Made by a program: the position numbers and the translations under genes. From Collinsella sp. (lineage in GTDB: Bacteria > Actinomycetota > Coriobacteriia > Coriobacteriales > Coriobacteriaceae): 31,609 nucleotides of DNA. Below are positions 13,602 to 22,522 of the stretch, piece after piece. The notes under the pieces are model-generated. The model was not told the DNA's origin. It saw only the letters and a list, made by a program, of their open reading frames with translations, and ran no database searches. The number at the start of each line of letters is the position of its first letter. Position 1 is the stretch's first letter. The DNA lies in NCBI GenBank assembly GCA_018380195.1, contig JAGZUC010000025.1, positions 1-31,609 of the forward strand. Direction: 5' to 3'.

Positions 13602-14765
13602 CTATTTGATCACGCGCACGCGATACATCGACGGAATCTGCTTGAGCGCCTCGATGGTGCTGCTGTCCAGGTGCTCGTCGGTGTCGAACATGGTGTAGGC
13701 GTTCTCGCCAGCGGACTCGTTGGTCATACGCTGCACGTTGGCGTTGTCCTTGGCAAGAATTGCCGTGATCTGGCCGATCATGTTGGGCACGTTGGCGTGC
13801 AGACAGGCGATGCGGCTCGCGGCGCGCGCCTTGCCCATGCTGCAGGCGGGGTAGTTGACGCTGTGTGCGATGTTGCCGTTCTCCAGGTAATCCTTGAGCT
13901 CGCTGATGGCCATATCGGCGCAGTTGGCCTCGGCCTCGCCGGTGCCGGCGCCCGAGTGTGTGGTGATAAACGTATTGGGCATCTTGACGGTCTTGGGCGT
14001 GGCAAAGTCGCAGCTAAACCAGCTCAGCTTACCCTCGCGCAGGGCGGCGTCGACGGCGTCCTCGTCAATGATGGTCTCGCGTGCGTAGTTGATCAGCACG
14101 GCGTCCGGAGCCAGCAGGTTGATCTGCTCGGTGCTGATCATGCCGATGGTGTCGGCCTTGCTGGGCACGTGCACGGTGAGGTAGTCGCAGCCGCGGCAGA
14201 GATCCTCGAGCGTGCCCACACGCTGCACCTCGCGGCTCAGCACCCATGCGTGCTCGACGGAAATGAACGGGTCGTAGCCGTAAACGTCCATGCCCAGGTC
14301 GACGCAGGCGTTGGCGACCTTGGAGCCCACGTTGCCCAGGCCGATGACGCCGATGCGCTTGCCCTTGAGCTCGCGGCCCACAAAGGCCTTCTTGGCCTTT
14401 TCGGCATCGACCTGAATCTCGGGATCATCGGCGTTGTCGCGCACCCAGTTCATCGACTGCACCACGCCGCGGCTCGAAAGCACCAGCATGCCCAGGACGA
14501 GCTCCTTGACGGCGTTGCTGTTGGCGCCGGGGGAGTTAAAGACGACGACGCCCTTCTTGGCGTACTCTTCGACGGGGATGTTGTTGACGCCGGCGCCGCA
14601 GCGGGCGATGGCGCGGATTCCCTCGGGCAGCTCGTAGCCGTGCAGGTCGGTTGAGCGCATCAGAATGGCGTCGGCCTCTTCGGCGGTGCTCACAAATTCG
14701 TAGCCTTCGCCAAACTCGACTTTGCCGTCTTTGGTGATGTCGTCGATGGTCTTAATCTTGCGCAT
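13602..14765 (-). CDS. serA: D-3-phosphoglycerate dehydrogenase
   Basis: 387 residues of the D-2-hydroxyacid dehydrogenase family; first step of serine synthesis (3-phosphoglycerate to 3-phosphohydroxypyruvate, NAD). Visible: substrate loop RCGAGVNNI (55-63), Rossmann motif G142-L-G-N-V-G147, Arg229 in NYARETIIDE and His270 in TTHSGAGTGEAE. The C-terminal 75 residues (NVPNMIGQITAILAKDNANV...) form an ACT-like regulatory domain, so serine feedback is possible. The usual D-V-F-x-x-E-P stretch with the catalytic Glu reads SCDFATPKTV, i.e. no Glu is seen at this place; the same short subgroup is common in Firmicutes, so I take it as a family feature rather than inactivation. serC lies 70 bp upstream on the same strand. 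AAGGAG precedes ATG 14765. Confidence 0.93.
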   Translation of the reverse strand: MRKIKTIDDITKDGKVEFGEGYEFVSTAEEADAILMRSTDLHGYELPEGIRAIARCGAGVNNIPVEEYAKKGVVVFNSPGANSNAVKELVLGMLVLSSRGVVQSMNWVRDNADDPEIQVDAEKAKKAFVGRELKGKRIGVIGLGNVGSKVANACVDLGMDVYGYDPFISVEHAWVLSREVQRVGTLEDLCRGCDYLTVHVPSKADTIGMISTEQINLLAPDAVLINYARETIIDEDAVDAALREGKLSWFSCDFATPKTVKMPNTFITTHSGAGTGEAEANCADMAISELKDYLENGNIAHSVNYPACSMGKARAASRIACLHANVPNMIGQITAILAKDNANVQRMTNESAGENAYTMFDTDEHLDSSTIEALKQIPSMYRVRVIK

Positions 14766-14834
14766 GAAAAACTCCTTAGCTGGTTTGTTTAAAACAAGTG
14801 GTTTGAAGTGGCTGGTCGGCCCGCGGGTTGCGGG

Positions 14835-15959
14835 CTAGTTAGATCGCGGGCTCAAACTATGCTGCGCTTCGAAGTCCTTCATGTACGAGGCCAGTGCCTG
14901 CACGTCTTCCATGGTCACGGCGTTGTAGACGCTTGCGCGCATGCCGCCCACCAGGCGATGGCCCTTGACGTTTTGAATCTGGTGCTCGGCCGCGCCTGCG
15001 ACAAAGGCCGCGTCGAGTTCGGTGTCGCCGGAGCGGAAGGTAACGTTGGCGATGGAGTGGCTGTCGGCCTGCGTGGTGCCATGGAACAGCTCGCTGTGCT
15101 CGAGCAGGTCATAGAGCAGGTTGGCCTTGGCCCAGTTGCGTTCGGCCATGGCGGCAAGTCCGCCGGTCTGCTCAACCCAACGGAACACCTTGCCGCATAC
15201 GTAGATGCCAAAGGTGTTGGGCGTATTGAGCATGGAGCCCTTGGCGGCCTGGGTCTTAAGGTCCATGTACTGCGGCGTCTGCGCAAAGGCGGGGCCATCT
15301 GTGATGAGGTCGTCGCGCACGATGACCACGGTCACGCCCGCGGCGCCGGCGTTTTTCTGCGCGCCGGCGTAGATGAGTCCGTAGCGTTCGACGTCGAGCG
15401 GCTGCGACAAAAAGCAGCTCGAGACATCGGCGACCAGCGGTACATCGCCGCAATCGGGCAGCTCGTGGTACATGGTGCCAAAGATGGTGTTGTTCTGGCA
15501 GATGTAGACGTAGTCGAGCCCGTCGCCCGCGGCCTCGGCGGCAATGCGCGCGTTGATGTCGGCCATGTCGGGGATGCGGTCGAAGTTGGTGTCCTCGGAG
15601 CTCGCGAGCAGCACAGCCTCACCGTACTTGGCGGCTTCTTTGTATGCCTTGTTGGCAAAGTTGCCGGTCACGATGTAGCCGGCGCGGCCGCGGCGCATGA
15701 GGTTCATGGGGATGCCCGCAAACTGCAGCGTGGCGCCGCCCTGCAAAAACAGGACGCGGTAGTTGTTGGGGATGCTCAGCAGGCGACGCAGGGTTGCCTC
15801 GGCGTCGTCGATGATCTGCTGGTACATGCTAGATCGATGGCTCATCTCGAGCACGGACATGCCGCAACCGCGGTAGTCCATCATCTCGTCGGCGATCTCG
15901 GCGAGCACGCTTGCGGGCAGCGCGGCCGGGCCAGCTGAGAAGTTGTGCACACGTGCCAT
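14835..15959 (-). CDS. serC: phosphoserine aminotransferase
   Basis: 374 residues. It transfers the amino group of glutamate to 3-phosphohydroxypyruvate, the second step of serine synthesis, using PLP; the enzyme can also serve vitamin B6 synthesis. Diagnostic features are NFSAGPAALP at the N-terminus, MSHRSS (His41, Arg42, substrate phosphate), QGGAT (73-77), VADVSS with Asp178, and the PLP lysine Lys202 in AGAQKNAG. Length and order agree with the SerC family. It precedes serA in the same direction, probably as one operon. GAGGGGGA precedes ATG 15959. A third serine gene, serB, is not in the window; the nearby histidine phosphatases are possible but unproven candidates for the last step. 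Confidence 0.95.
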   Translation of the reverse strand: MARVHNFSAGPAALPASVLAEIADEMMDYRGCGMSVLEMSHRSSMYQQIIDDAEATLRRLLSIPNNYRVLFLQGGATLQFAGIPMNLMRRGRAGYIVTGNFANKAYKEAAKYGEAVLLASSEDTNFDRIPDMADINARIAAEAAGDGLDYVYICQNNTIFGTMYHELPDCGDVPLVADVSSCFLSQPLDVERYGLIYAGAQKNAGAAGVTVVIVRDDLITDGPAFAQTPQYMDLKTQAAKGSMLNTPNTFGIYVCGKVFRWVEQTGGLAAMAERNWAKANLLYDLLEHSELFHGTTQADSHSIANVTFRSGDTELDAAFVAGAAEHQIQNVKGHRLVGGMRASVYNAVTMEDVQALASYMKDFEAQHSLSPRSN

Positions 15960-16094
15960 CTTCTAGTTCCCCCTCGTAGTCGTTTGAACGTTCGGGATAC
16001 TTTAGCACAGTGGAGCGCCAGGCGCGACCGCATCACGGTAAAACTCGACTGCGCCGCTATGATTTACAGGATGGTTACATGGGGGAGGGGTGCT

Positions 16095-16187
16095 TTACTC
16101 CTCAGGCAAATCCAAATCTGCGAGCGAAGGCATGAGGCTTTCTAGGCGCTTGATCTCTTCGTCGCAAATTAGCCACCTCCTGGTCAC
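16095..16187 (-). CDS. possible 30-residue ORF overlapping the antiporter stop
   Basis: The antiporter TAG overlaps a GTG (TAGTG) that opens a 30-residue frame with the acidic tail ICDEEIKRLESLMPSLADL and a TAA stop at 16095. An AGGAGG also occurs inside it, 6 bp before an ATT codon in the same frame, so initiation could be at the GTG by termination-reinitiation or at the unusual ATT. The amphipathic, acidic composition looks more like protein than random high-GC sequence. I do not recognise it. It could also be the broken-off end of an older, longer antiporter. Confidence 0.3.
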   Translation of the reverse strand: MTRRWLICDEEIKRLESLMPSLADLDLPEE

Positions 16188-17788
16188 TACGACGCCAGCG
16201 TGGCAATGACGGCTTCGTCGCCGGCGTATATTAGGGTGTTGCCATCGGGGATGATCGTCTGGCCTTCGCGCTTGAGCATCACCACAATAAACGGATGCTT
16301 GCCTTGCGACACATCGCACAGGCGCTGGCCGGCCAAGCGACCGTGGGGTGTCACGGTGACCTCGCGCAGTGTAACCTCGGCACGCTCTTCGAACGTTGGG
16401 GCGGCCATCACCAGCAGATCGCCTTCCTGGATCACGGTGTCGCCATTGGGCAGTACCGGGTGCGCACCGTCGCGCAGCACCAGGACCACGAGCATATCTG
16501 TGGCGCTGCCAATATCGGCGAGCGAGCGTCCGGCAAACGGATGTCCAGCGCCCACCTTGAGCTTTACAAACGACATGCCGTCCTCGTCGCGGTAGTCGTT
16601 AAAGGTGCGGCGCACGTCGCCGGTCGCATCGATCATATCGAGCTTCTTCGCCACCGCCGGCAGAAGCGAGCCCTGCACCACAATGCTCGACACGGCAACC
16701 ACAAACACCAGGTCAAATAGGTCGTGTCCGCCGGGAACGCCGGCCACCACGGCAAAGAGACTAAAGACGACCGAAGCTGCTCCGCGCAGGCCCGCCCAGC
16801 TTACGAGCGCGACCTGGCGAGGGTTCGTCCTAAACGGCGCCAGCAGCATGCCTACGGCGATGGGGCGGCTCGCAAAGAGCATAAACGCCATGAGTGCCAG
16901 GCCCGGTAGCAGCATTTGCGGCAGGCGTGCGGGTGTAACGAGCAGGCCGAGCAAGAAGAAGATTGTCATCTCGGCCATCTCGGTGAGGGTGTCAAAGAAG
17001 TGCGCCATCTCGACCTTGCCGGTGATGTCGCTGGCGCCCAGTACAATGCCTGCCAGGTACACGGCCAAAAAGCCGTTGCCGCCCAGGTGGCTCGGCAGCG
17101 CGTAGGCGACGATGGCCACGGCGAACAAGAAGATGGTCTGCGCGTCCTTGGCCGTTGCGTGCGCGCGTTCAATCAGGCGGCCCGCCGTCCAGCCGATGGC
17201 AAGGCCCAGGCCCACGCCCAGGATAATCTGCTTGGCCAGCAGTGCGGGAATGTTGATGTCGCCGCCGGCCGCGAGTGTAGCGAGCACAGCGGTGAGCATG
17301 TAGGCGACGGGGTCGTTGGAGCCCGATTCGACCTCGAGCAGCGAGTCGGTGCCACCTCTCAGCGACAGGCTGTGCTCACGCAGTACGCTAAAGACGCTCG
17401 CCGCGTCGGTGGATGCCACGACCGATCCCAGCAGTAGGCCGCCGATCCAGTCGAACCCCAGCGCGAAGTGGGCGAACACGCCGGTGATGCCTGCGGTGAT
17501 GACGACGCCGAGCGTGCTCAGCAGCACCGCGGGCACGGCGACGGGCTTGGCGCGGTCGATATTGGTGTTAAAGCCGCCATAGAACATGATGAACAGCAGC
17601 GCCGTGCTGCAGACGGTTTCGGTGAGCGCGTAGTCGCTAAAGTCGATGTGCGCCGGGCCGTTGACGCCCAACAGCATGCCGAGCGCGATAAAGATGAGCA
17701 GGGTGGGGAAGGGGAGTTTTTTGCCGACGGGTTTGATGGTCAGGCACAAAATGATGACGAGGCCGATAAAGAGAAGGATCTGGTTCAT
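16187..17788 (-). CDS. CPA1-family cation/proton antiporter with two TrkA-C (RCK_C) domains
   Basis: 533 residues. The first about 390 form 12-13 membrane helices of the CPA1 type, including the STDAASVFSVL (equivalent of the ion-binding Asp helix) and EVESGSNDPVAYM motifs (the ND pair typical of NhaP/CvrA). Two cytoplasmic TrkA-C repeats follow at about 405-470 and 474-533 (VLPNGDTVIQEGDLLV and IIPDGNTLIYAGDEAV). This layout matches NhaP2/CvrA-like potassium/proton antiporters, which extrude K+ and respond to a cytosolic ligand; Na+ cannot be excluded. ATG 17788 follows AGGAG at 10-bp spacing. It ends overlapping the start of a tiny ORF, and the gene is unlinked by function to serC downstream. 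Confidence 0.88.
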   Translation of the reverse strand: MNQILLFIGLVIILCLTIKPVGKKLPFPTLLIFIALGMLLGVNGPAHIDFSDYALTETVCSTALLFIMFYGGFNTNIDRAKPVAVPAVLLSTLGVVITAGITGVFAHFALGFDWIGGLLLGSVVASTDAASVFSVLREHSLSLRGGTDSLLEVESGSNDPVAYMLTAVLATLAAGGDINIPALLAKQIILGVGLGLAIGWTAGRLIERAHATAKDAQTIFLFAVAIVAYALPSHLGGNGFLAVYLAGIVLGASDITGKVEMAHFFDTLTEMAEMTIFFLLGLLVTPARLPQMLLPGLALMAFMLFASRPIAVGMLLAPFRTNPRQVALVSWAGLRGAASVVFSLFAVVAGVPGGHDLFDLVFVVAVSSIVVQGSLLPAVAKKLDMIDATGDVRRTFNDYRDEDGMSFVKLKVGAGHPFAGRSLADIGSATDMLVVLVLRDGAHPVLPNGDTVIQEGDLLVMAAPTFEERAEVTLREVTVTPHGRLAGQRLCDVSQGKHPFIVVMLKREGQTIIPDGNTLIYAGDEAVIATLAS

Positions 17789-17937
17789 AGATGGTGTCCG
17801 CTCCTGGGTGGTTGGCGTGGCACGGTCAGTTGTCTGCGGTTATTTGTACCCAAAGATGGTGGGTTTATGGGGTTGGATTGCGGGCGTGCGCGATATCGTC
17901 ATAGACGGCTGCCGTCTTTGCCTCTGCTCGGAAACCC

Positions 17938-18023
17938 TTTCCAGCTTTATTGCAACGGAGTACAATGGGTAACGTTTAAGTTCAACTTGAAGTTTTAGTT
18001 GCGGCACCGGGCTTCGGCCGCAA
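17938..18023 (+). promoter_or_regulatory. promoter and 5' hairpin of the phosphoesterase gene
   Basis: TTTCCA (17938-17943) and TACAAT (17961-17966) are 17 bp apart. In the leader, TTGCGGC (17999-18005) pairs with GCCGCAA (18017-18023) in a perfect 7-bp stem, ending just before the AAGGAGA ribosome-binding site. The hairpin could modulate translation, but does not itself cover the site. Confidence 0.5.
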
Positions 18024-18041
18024 TGCAAGGAGAGGCGTACC

Positions 18042-18881
18042 ATGGCGATCTATGTGACATCTGATGCTCACGGGCACGTGCGTGCGCTTGACGAGGCCCT
18101 GTCTAAGATCTCGTTGACTTCCGACGACACGCTGTACGTGCTGGGCGACATGATCGATCGCGGGCCCGATCCGGTCGGCGTTATTAAGCTCGTGCGCTCG
18201 CTGCCCAACGCCCGCGTGCTCAAGGGTAATCACGAGCAGATCATGCTCGATGCCATCGTTGGCCAGGATCCGCTCGATGCCGAGACCTGGGATATCAACG
18301 GTGGCTGGACGACGCGCGAGCAGCTCAACGACATGGAATTTGAGGCATACGAGGAGCTCGTGCGATGGATGGCCGCGCTGCCGCTCTACGCGGTGGTCGA
18401 GACCGAGGAGCGCCCGTATCTGCTGGTACATGCTGGAATCGAGATGAAGGCGGCGCGCGCGTTTTTGCTTGAGCATGGCGTCGATTGTGCCGATGGCGTT
18501 GGAGCGGTGGGTGCCGATCGCGAGCTGCTGCAGCAGATGCTCGCGGTACAGTCGTCCGATGACCTGCTGTGGATTCGTCACGGCTATTGGGATGTGCCGA
18601 CCGGGCTGCTTTCTGCCGAGGGCAAGGGCCCGGTCGTGGTGAGCGGCCACACGCCCACGGTATCGCTTGGGCGCTATTGCGAGGTCGGTGGTCTGGCGGG
18701 GCTCGATGAGGAATCGGGACGCGGGCAGATCGTGCGCTTGGGCGGCGAGGACACTGCCGGTGTGCCCGATCGCATCGACATCGACTGCGCCGCCGCCACC
18801 GGCTCCGAGTTCGGCCGCGTGGGCATCCTGCGCCTGGACGACGGGGCGGAGTTCTACGCTAATATTCGCCCCGGGGAATAA
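18042..18881 (+). CDS. PPP-type metallophosphoesterase (serine/threonine phosphatase family)
   Basis: 279 residues of the calcineurin-like metallophosphoesterase superfamily. All metal-binding blocks are present: SDAHGH (Asp8, His10), GDMIDRG (35-41), GNHE (62-65), VHAG and SGHTP. The GDMIDRG/GNHE wording and length are those of bacterial PrpA/PrpE-like phosphatases, which act on phosphoproteins or on diadenosine tetraphosphate and other nucleotides. It stands alone between the antiporter and the flippase, with AAGGAGA in front of ATG 18042. Substrate is not predictable here. Confidence 0.85.
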   Translation: MAIYVTSDAHGHVRALDEALSKISLTSDDTLYVLGDMIDRGPDPVGVIKLVRSLPNARVLKGNHEQIMLDAIVGQDPLDAETWDINGGWTTREQLNDMEFEAYEELVRWMAALPLYAVVETEERPYLLVHAGIEMKAARAFLLEHGVDCADGVGAVGADRELLQQMLAVQSSDDLLWIRHGYWDVPTGLLSAEGKGPVVVSGHTPTVSLGRYCEVGGLAGLDEESGRGQIVRLGGEDTAGVPDRIDIDCAAATGSEFGRVGILRLDDGAEFYANIRPGE

Positions 18882-18938
18882 CGGCGCAAGAGGTTGGTGC
18901 CAAAACATCGACGTTTCTTTTCTTCAAATTGATTCGAA

Positions 18939-20519
18939 TTAGGCGCCGTACGGATTCCGGTCCCTCTCTATGCGTTGGCGGATGTGGGCGTACTCGATAA
19001 TCAACAGTACCAGCAGTAGGGCCATGATGGCTAGGTAGCTCACGACGGCGCCCATTAGGCCGAGCAGATTGATTAGAATCACCGGGAGCACCACGCTCAC
19101 GGCAAAGCAGATCAGGTAGATCTTGGTGACGTCTCCAGCGTGGCGCAGCACCGTGATGATGGCGTAGATAAAGTCGATGGCCGCGGTGACGCCGCCGGCG
19201 ACGACCATCAGCAGCGCCAATGTGCGGTAGCGCTCAAAGTTGAGGCCGTACATATAGCTCATGAGGGGAATACCGGGACCTGCCATAAATGCGGCGCACA
19301 CGCCGGTGATGACCACGATCAGCGCCATAACGGCAAAAATAATCAGGTCAAAGCGACGACGCTTGCGAGGATTAGCCCAAATGCTCGACAAGCGCAGGAG
19401 CTGCGGTTTATAGACAAATCCAATGCTCAACAGAATAGCTTGAGCTGGAAAAAACAGGGCATTAAAGTACAGCTGGTATTTGTAGGCTAGTGTTCCTTCC
19501 ATCACAAACTTGGGCATGCTCTCGATAAGGTTGAACAGGAATAGCGCGCCAAAGAGTGGGGCGCAATGGACAAACAAGTGGCCGACCTCGCGCAGGCTCA
19601 CGCGGCGCGATTTTTCGGTCTCGAGCAGGGCGAGCGGCGCGGTGACCAGCACGAGCGAGGCGATCGCGGCGATGCCCATGGCCATGGCCGCGATGGGCAT
19701 GCTACGCGTGAAGAACAGCGCCACGCTGAAGACCGCGATGACGCCGACGGAGCGTAGCGTTTGACTCATTCCAGCCAAGTAGAGCTTGTCGGCCTGCTGC
19801 AGGCGGCCTTCGTACACGTCGGCGACGCCGTCGATGACCTTATACAGGTAGACGCCCAGGCCGATCGTCGCCATCTGCGCGTCATAGCCGCGGGCGCTGC
19901 TATACATGAGGCCGCAGCCTAGGGCGAGCGCTCCGCAGATCCAACGATTGAGCTGGTAGGAGGCGAAGGACGTCTTTTCGTCGATGTCCGAGACCTGGAA
20001 ATTGCGCACGCCGTAGTTGCACGCGATCATGATGAGCGTGCCGGTGACAAAGGCGATGGAGAACTTGCCGGCTTCTTCGGCGCCCACGAGCTGCGTAGAC
20101 ACGATGGTGAGCAACGGAAACGCCAGACCCCACACGGCGGTGCCGAGGGTGTTCCAAAGATAGTCGCGGCTGGTGGCGTGCTCTTCGTATTCAGCCTCTT
20201 GCGTGGAGAACCCGCCGCCGTAGACGGCGCCGAGCAGACGGTTCCACCAAGCGTTGACCATGCGGCGGACGGGGCCGGGCTCCCGATCGCGTTCGCGCCG
20301 GCGACGTGTGGCTTGGCTGCTATCGGGCCCGCCGGCGTTGCGCTGACTCAGCTCTTGGATGCGTGCGAGTTCCTCGGCAGTGTGCGAGGCAGGGAAGAGG
20401 CCGTTCTCGATGCGGCCGCCCTGGGCCTTCGCGGCGCCGTCCTTCGATGCAGCGGGGTTGGAGGTGCCGTTGCGGCGGGCGATGGCGCGGCGAATGCTAT
20501 CGAGGGGCGTGATACTCAA
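18939..20519 (-). CDS. polysaccharide flippase-like membrane protein (MOP superfamily)
   Basis: 526 residues. After a hydrophilic, Arg/Gln-rich cytoplasmic N-terminus of about 115 residues, some 12 membrane helices follow, ordered as in lipopolysaccharide/O-antigen flippases (Wzx/RfbX-type). Such proteins move undecaprenyl-linked saccharides to the outside. The long N-terminal extension (MSITPLDSIRRAIARRNG...ATRRRRERDREP) is unusual and of unknown role. The start codon is TTG 20519, preceded by AAAGGA at 7-bp spacing; there is no better ATG. No glycosyltransferases are adjacent, so it lies outside a normal polysaccharide cluster, but a WecA-like enzyme is encoded 9 kb away. Confidence 0.75.
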   Translation of the reverse strand: MSITPLDSIRRAIARRNGTSNPAASKDGAAKAQGGRIENGLFPASHTAEELARIQELSQRNAGGPDSSQATRRRRERDREPGPVRRMVNAWWNRLLGAVYGGGFSTQEAEYEEHATSRDYLWNTLGTAVWGLAFPLLTIVSTQLVGAEEAGKFSIAFVTGTLIMIACNYGVRNFQVSDIDEKTSFASYQLNRWICGALALGCGLMYSSARGYDAQMATIGLGVYLYKVIDGVADVYEGRLQQADKLYLAGMSQTLRSVGVIAVFSVALFFTRSMPIAAMAMGIAAIASLVLVTAPLALLETEKSRRVSLREVGHLFVHCAPLFGALFLFNLIESMPKFVMEGTLAYKYQLYFNALFFPAQAILLSIGFVYKPQLLRLSSIWANPRKRRRFDLIIFAVMALIVVITGVCAAFMAGPGIPLMSYMYGLNFERYRTLALLMVVAGGVTAAIDFIYAIITVLRHAGDVTKIYLICFAVSVVLPVILINLLGLMGAVVSYLAIMALLLVLLIIEYAHIRQRIERDRNPYGA

Positions 20520-20699
20520 AGCGGAGTCCTTTCTATTGCTGCGCTTTAGTATAGACGCGACGGTGTTCGCTCGTGTTTTTGAACGGATTGTTCAATAATT
20601 TCGGCGGGCGGCTGTAATTTGTCGGTAAACGTGCGGTATCCTGTTGAAGTTTTGTGACACCCCCGATGCCGCCCACGCGGTACCAAGGAGCTTCTACCT

Positions 20700-22271
20700 A
20701 TGGACGTCGCCGCATTCTTACTGGCTCTTGTGCCGATTATTTGGCTGGTCGTGATGCTGCTGTGCTTTAAATGGCCAGCTTGGAAGGCCGCTATCGGATC
20801 GTTTGTCCTTTCGTGCTTGCTTGCCTTCGCATGGTGGCACCTGCCGGCAGCGCAGATCGCGACCGCCTCGCTCGAAGGTTTTTTGATGGCTCTGTGGCCC
20901 ATCGTCCTGGTGATCATCGCCGCGGTGTTCACGTATAACCTGTGCGTTCGTACGGGCGCCATGGACGTGATCGGCAGCATGATCACCTCCATCAGCAGCG
21001 ACCGCCGTCTGCTGGCGCTGCTCGTGGCTTGGTGCTTCGGTGGCTTTATGGAGGGCATGGCCGGCTTCGGTACCGCTGTCGCCATTCCCGCCGGCATGCT
21101 CGCGGGCCTGGGCTTTGAGGCCGTGCCTGCCGTGCTCATCTGCCTGCTGGCCAACGGCGTGCTCACGCCCTACGGCTCCATCGGCATCCCCACGGTGTCC
21201 GTTGCCGACCTGGTGGGTTTGGATTCCCTTCACCTAGCGACCGTTCAGCTGGTGCAGCTCGCACCGTTCTTTGTGGTGATGCCGCTATTTATTGTGCTGG
21301 TTGCGGGCCGTGTTGCCGATGACCAGGGCAATGCCGCGAGTATGGGCGAGCGCCTGCGCGGCGTGGCCGGTATCGCGCTGCTCTCCGGCGCGTCCTTTGC
21401 TGCCGCGGCCCTGGTCGTCGCCATGTTTGTGGGCCCCGAGCTTGCCGTGGTCGTGGGCTCCATTGTGTCGCTCGCGCTGACCGCTGCGCTTGCCATGCGC
21501 GCCGAGAAGTCCGGTCACCTGGATGCGCGCTTCCATATGAATATCGAGGCCGGCGAGCAGCTTACCGTTAAGTCGGCGCTTTCGGCTTGGTCGTGCTTCA
21601 TCCTGATCTTTGTGCTGCTGCTGGGTACCTCCAACCTGGTGCCCGCCGTGCATGCCGCGCTCGCGCCGTTTGCGAGCCACGTCCAGGTGTATTGCGGCGA
21701 GAACCCCGGTACGCTTACGTTTTCGTGGATCAACACGCCGGGCGTCTGGATTTTCCTGGCGGCGTTTGTCGGCGGTGCCATTCAGGGTGCTTCGCCGCGA
21801 ATGATGGGCGAGGTGCTGGCCGCGACTGTGAAGCAGATGACGCCGACGGTGATCACGATGCTTTCGGTACTGGGCTGCGCCAAGGTAATGGGCTATGCCG
21901 GCATGATTTCGTCGATCAGTGCGTTTTGCATTGCGGTCGCCGGCGGCCTGTACCCGATTCTGGCTCCGTGGATCGGTGCGGTCGGTGCGTTCGTGACCGG
22001 TTCGGGCACATCTTCGGGCATGCTGTTTGGCCCCATTCAGAGCCAGGCTGCCACTGCGCTGGGTGTGAGCGACTACTGGATGGTCGCGTTGAACGCCCTG
22101 GGCGTCGCCGCCGGTAAGATGATCTCGCCGCAGACACTCGCCATTGGTCTTGCCGCCGTGCACGTGCGCGGTAAGGATGCCGAGCTCCTAGGCGCGGTGC
22201 TGCCCTACGCTGCCGGCATGCTGGTCCTGATGAGCGCCATAGCCATGCTCGGCCAAGGCCTGCCGCTGTAG
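20700..22271 (+). CDS. L-lactate permease
   Basis: 523 residues of the LctP family (proton-coupled lactate/glycolate uptake), about 13-14 membrane helices. Recognisable family segments are GFMEGMAGFGTAVAIPA (about 116-132), a central LTPYGSIGIP and, in the second half, TGSGTSSGMLFGPIQ followed by KMISPQTLAIG. Length is typical. ATG 20700 is preceded by AAGGAG. Its position in front of PEP carboxykinase, on the same strand, suggests joint use of lactate for gluconeogenesis, although a pair of hairpins and a likely separate operator lie between them. No lactate dehydrogenase or LutABC genes are next to it. Confidence 0.93.
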   Translation: MDVAAFLLALVPIIWLVVMLLCFKWPAWKAAIGSFVLSCLLAFAWWHLPAAQIATASLEGFLMALWPIVLVIIAAVFTYNLCVRTGAMDVIGSMITSISSDRRLLALLVAWCFGGFMEGMAGFGTAVAIPAGMLAGLGFEAVPAVLICLLANGVLTPYGSIGIPTVSVADLVGLDSLHLATVQLVQLAPFFVVMPLFIVLVAGRVADDQGNAASMGERLRGVAGIALLSGASFAAAALVVAMFVGPELAVVVGSIVSLALTAALAMRAEKSGHLDARFHMNIEAGEQLTVKSALSAWSCFILIFVLLLGTSNLVPAVHAALAPFASHVQVYCGENPGTLTFSWINTPGVWIFLAAFVGGAIQGASPRMMGEVLAATVKQMTPTVITMLSVLGCAKVMGYAGMISSISAFCIAVAGGLYPILAPWIGAVGAFVTGSGTSSGMLFGPIQSQAATALGVSDYWMVALNALGVAAGKMISPQTLAIGLAAVHVRGKDAELLGAVLPYAAGMLVLMSAIAMLGQGLPL

Positions 22272-22330
22272 TCGGCACTTAGGGACGTTCCTTATGTGCC
22301 GGCACTTTGGGAACGTCCCTAAGTGCCGGC
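22271..22330. repeat. 60-bp palindromic repeat after lctP
   Basis: Arms 22271-22291 and 22310-22330 pair over 21 bp with one mismatch. The intervening loop contains its own palindrome GTGCCGGCAC. It begins at the last base of the permease stop codon, so it likely also acts as its 3' end. No T-run follows. Confidence 0.75.
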
Positions 22331-22334
22331 ATCT

Positions 22335-22374
22335 GGGGACACTCCTTGAATGTTGCCTGTTCAAGAACGTCCCC
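22335..22374. repeat. second hairpin with GGGGAC/GTCCCC arms
   Basis: GGGGAC..CTTGAA (22335-22350) pairs with TTCAAG..GTCCCC (22360-22374), interrupted by a three-base mismatch. It is adjacent to, and similar in style to, the preceding palindrome. Confidence 0.65.
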
Positions 22375-22432
22375 AATGACTAGGCCGCTTGCCTGCGATT
22401 TTTGACCGTTGGGCGGGCGCTTCGCCGTTGCC

Positions 22433-22448
22433 GCAAAAACGTTTTTGC
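22433..22448. promoter_or_regulatory. 16-bp perfect palindrome, LacI-family-type operator ahead of pckA
   Basis: GCAAAAACGTTTTTGC has the central CG and flanking A/T tracts typical of sites for LacI-family regulators (CcpA, PurR, Cra-like). A second small palindrome, CTTTAC-GTGA-GTAAAG, lies at 22466-22481. I could not fix the promoter boxes. Carbon-source control of pckA is inferred. Confidence 0.55.
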
Positions 22449-22522
22449 ATATCGGGTACAACGGGCTTTACGTGAGTAAAGTGCGCGCCGCGTCCACGTG
22501 TCGCGTTTTTAAAGGAGGCCCC

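Noticed and set aside
13572..14654. 360-residue plus-strand frame
   Set aside because: Mirror frame of serA caused by high GC at third positions; composition (V, G, H, D runs) is that of antisense translation.
14808..15938. 376-residue plus-strand frame
   Set aside because: Mirror frame of serC, which has complete PLP-enzyme motifs on the other strand.
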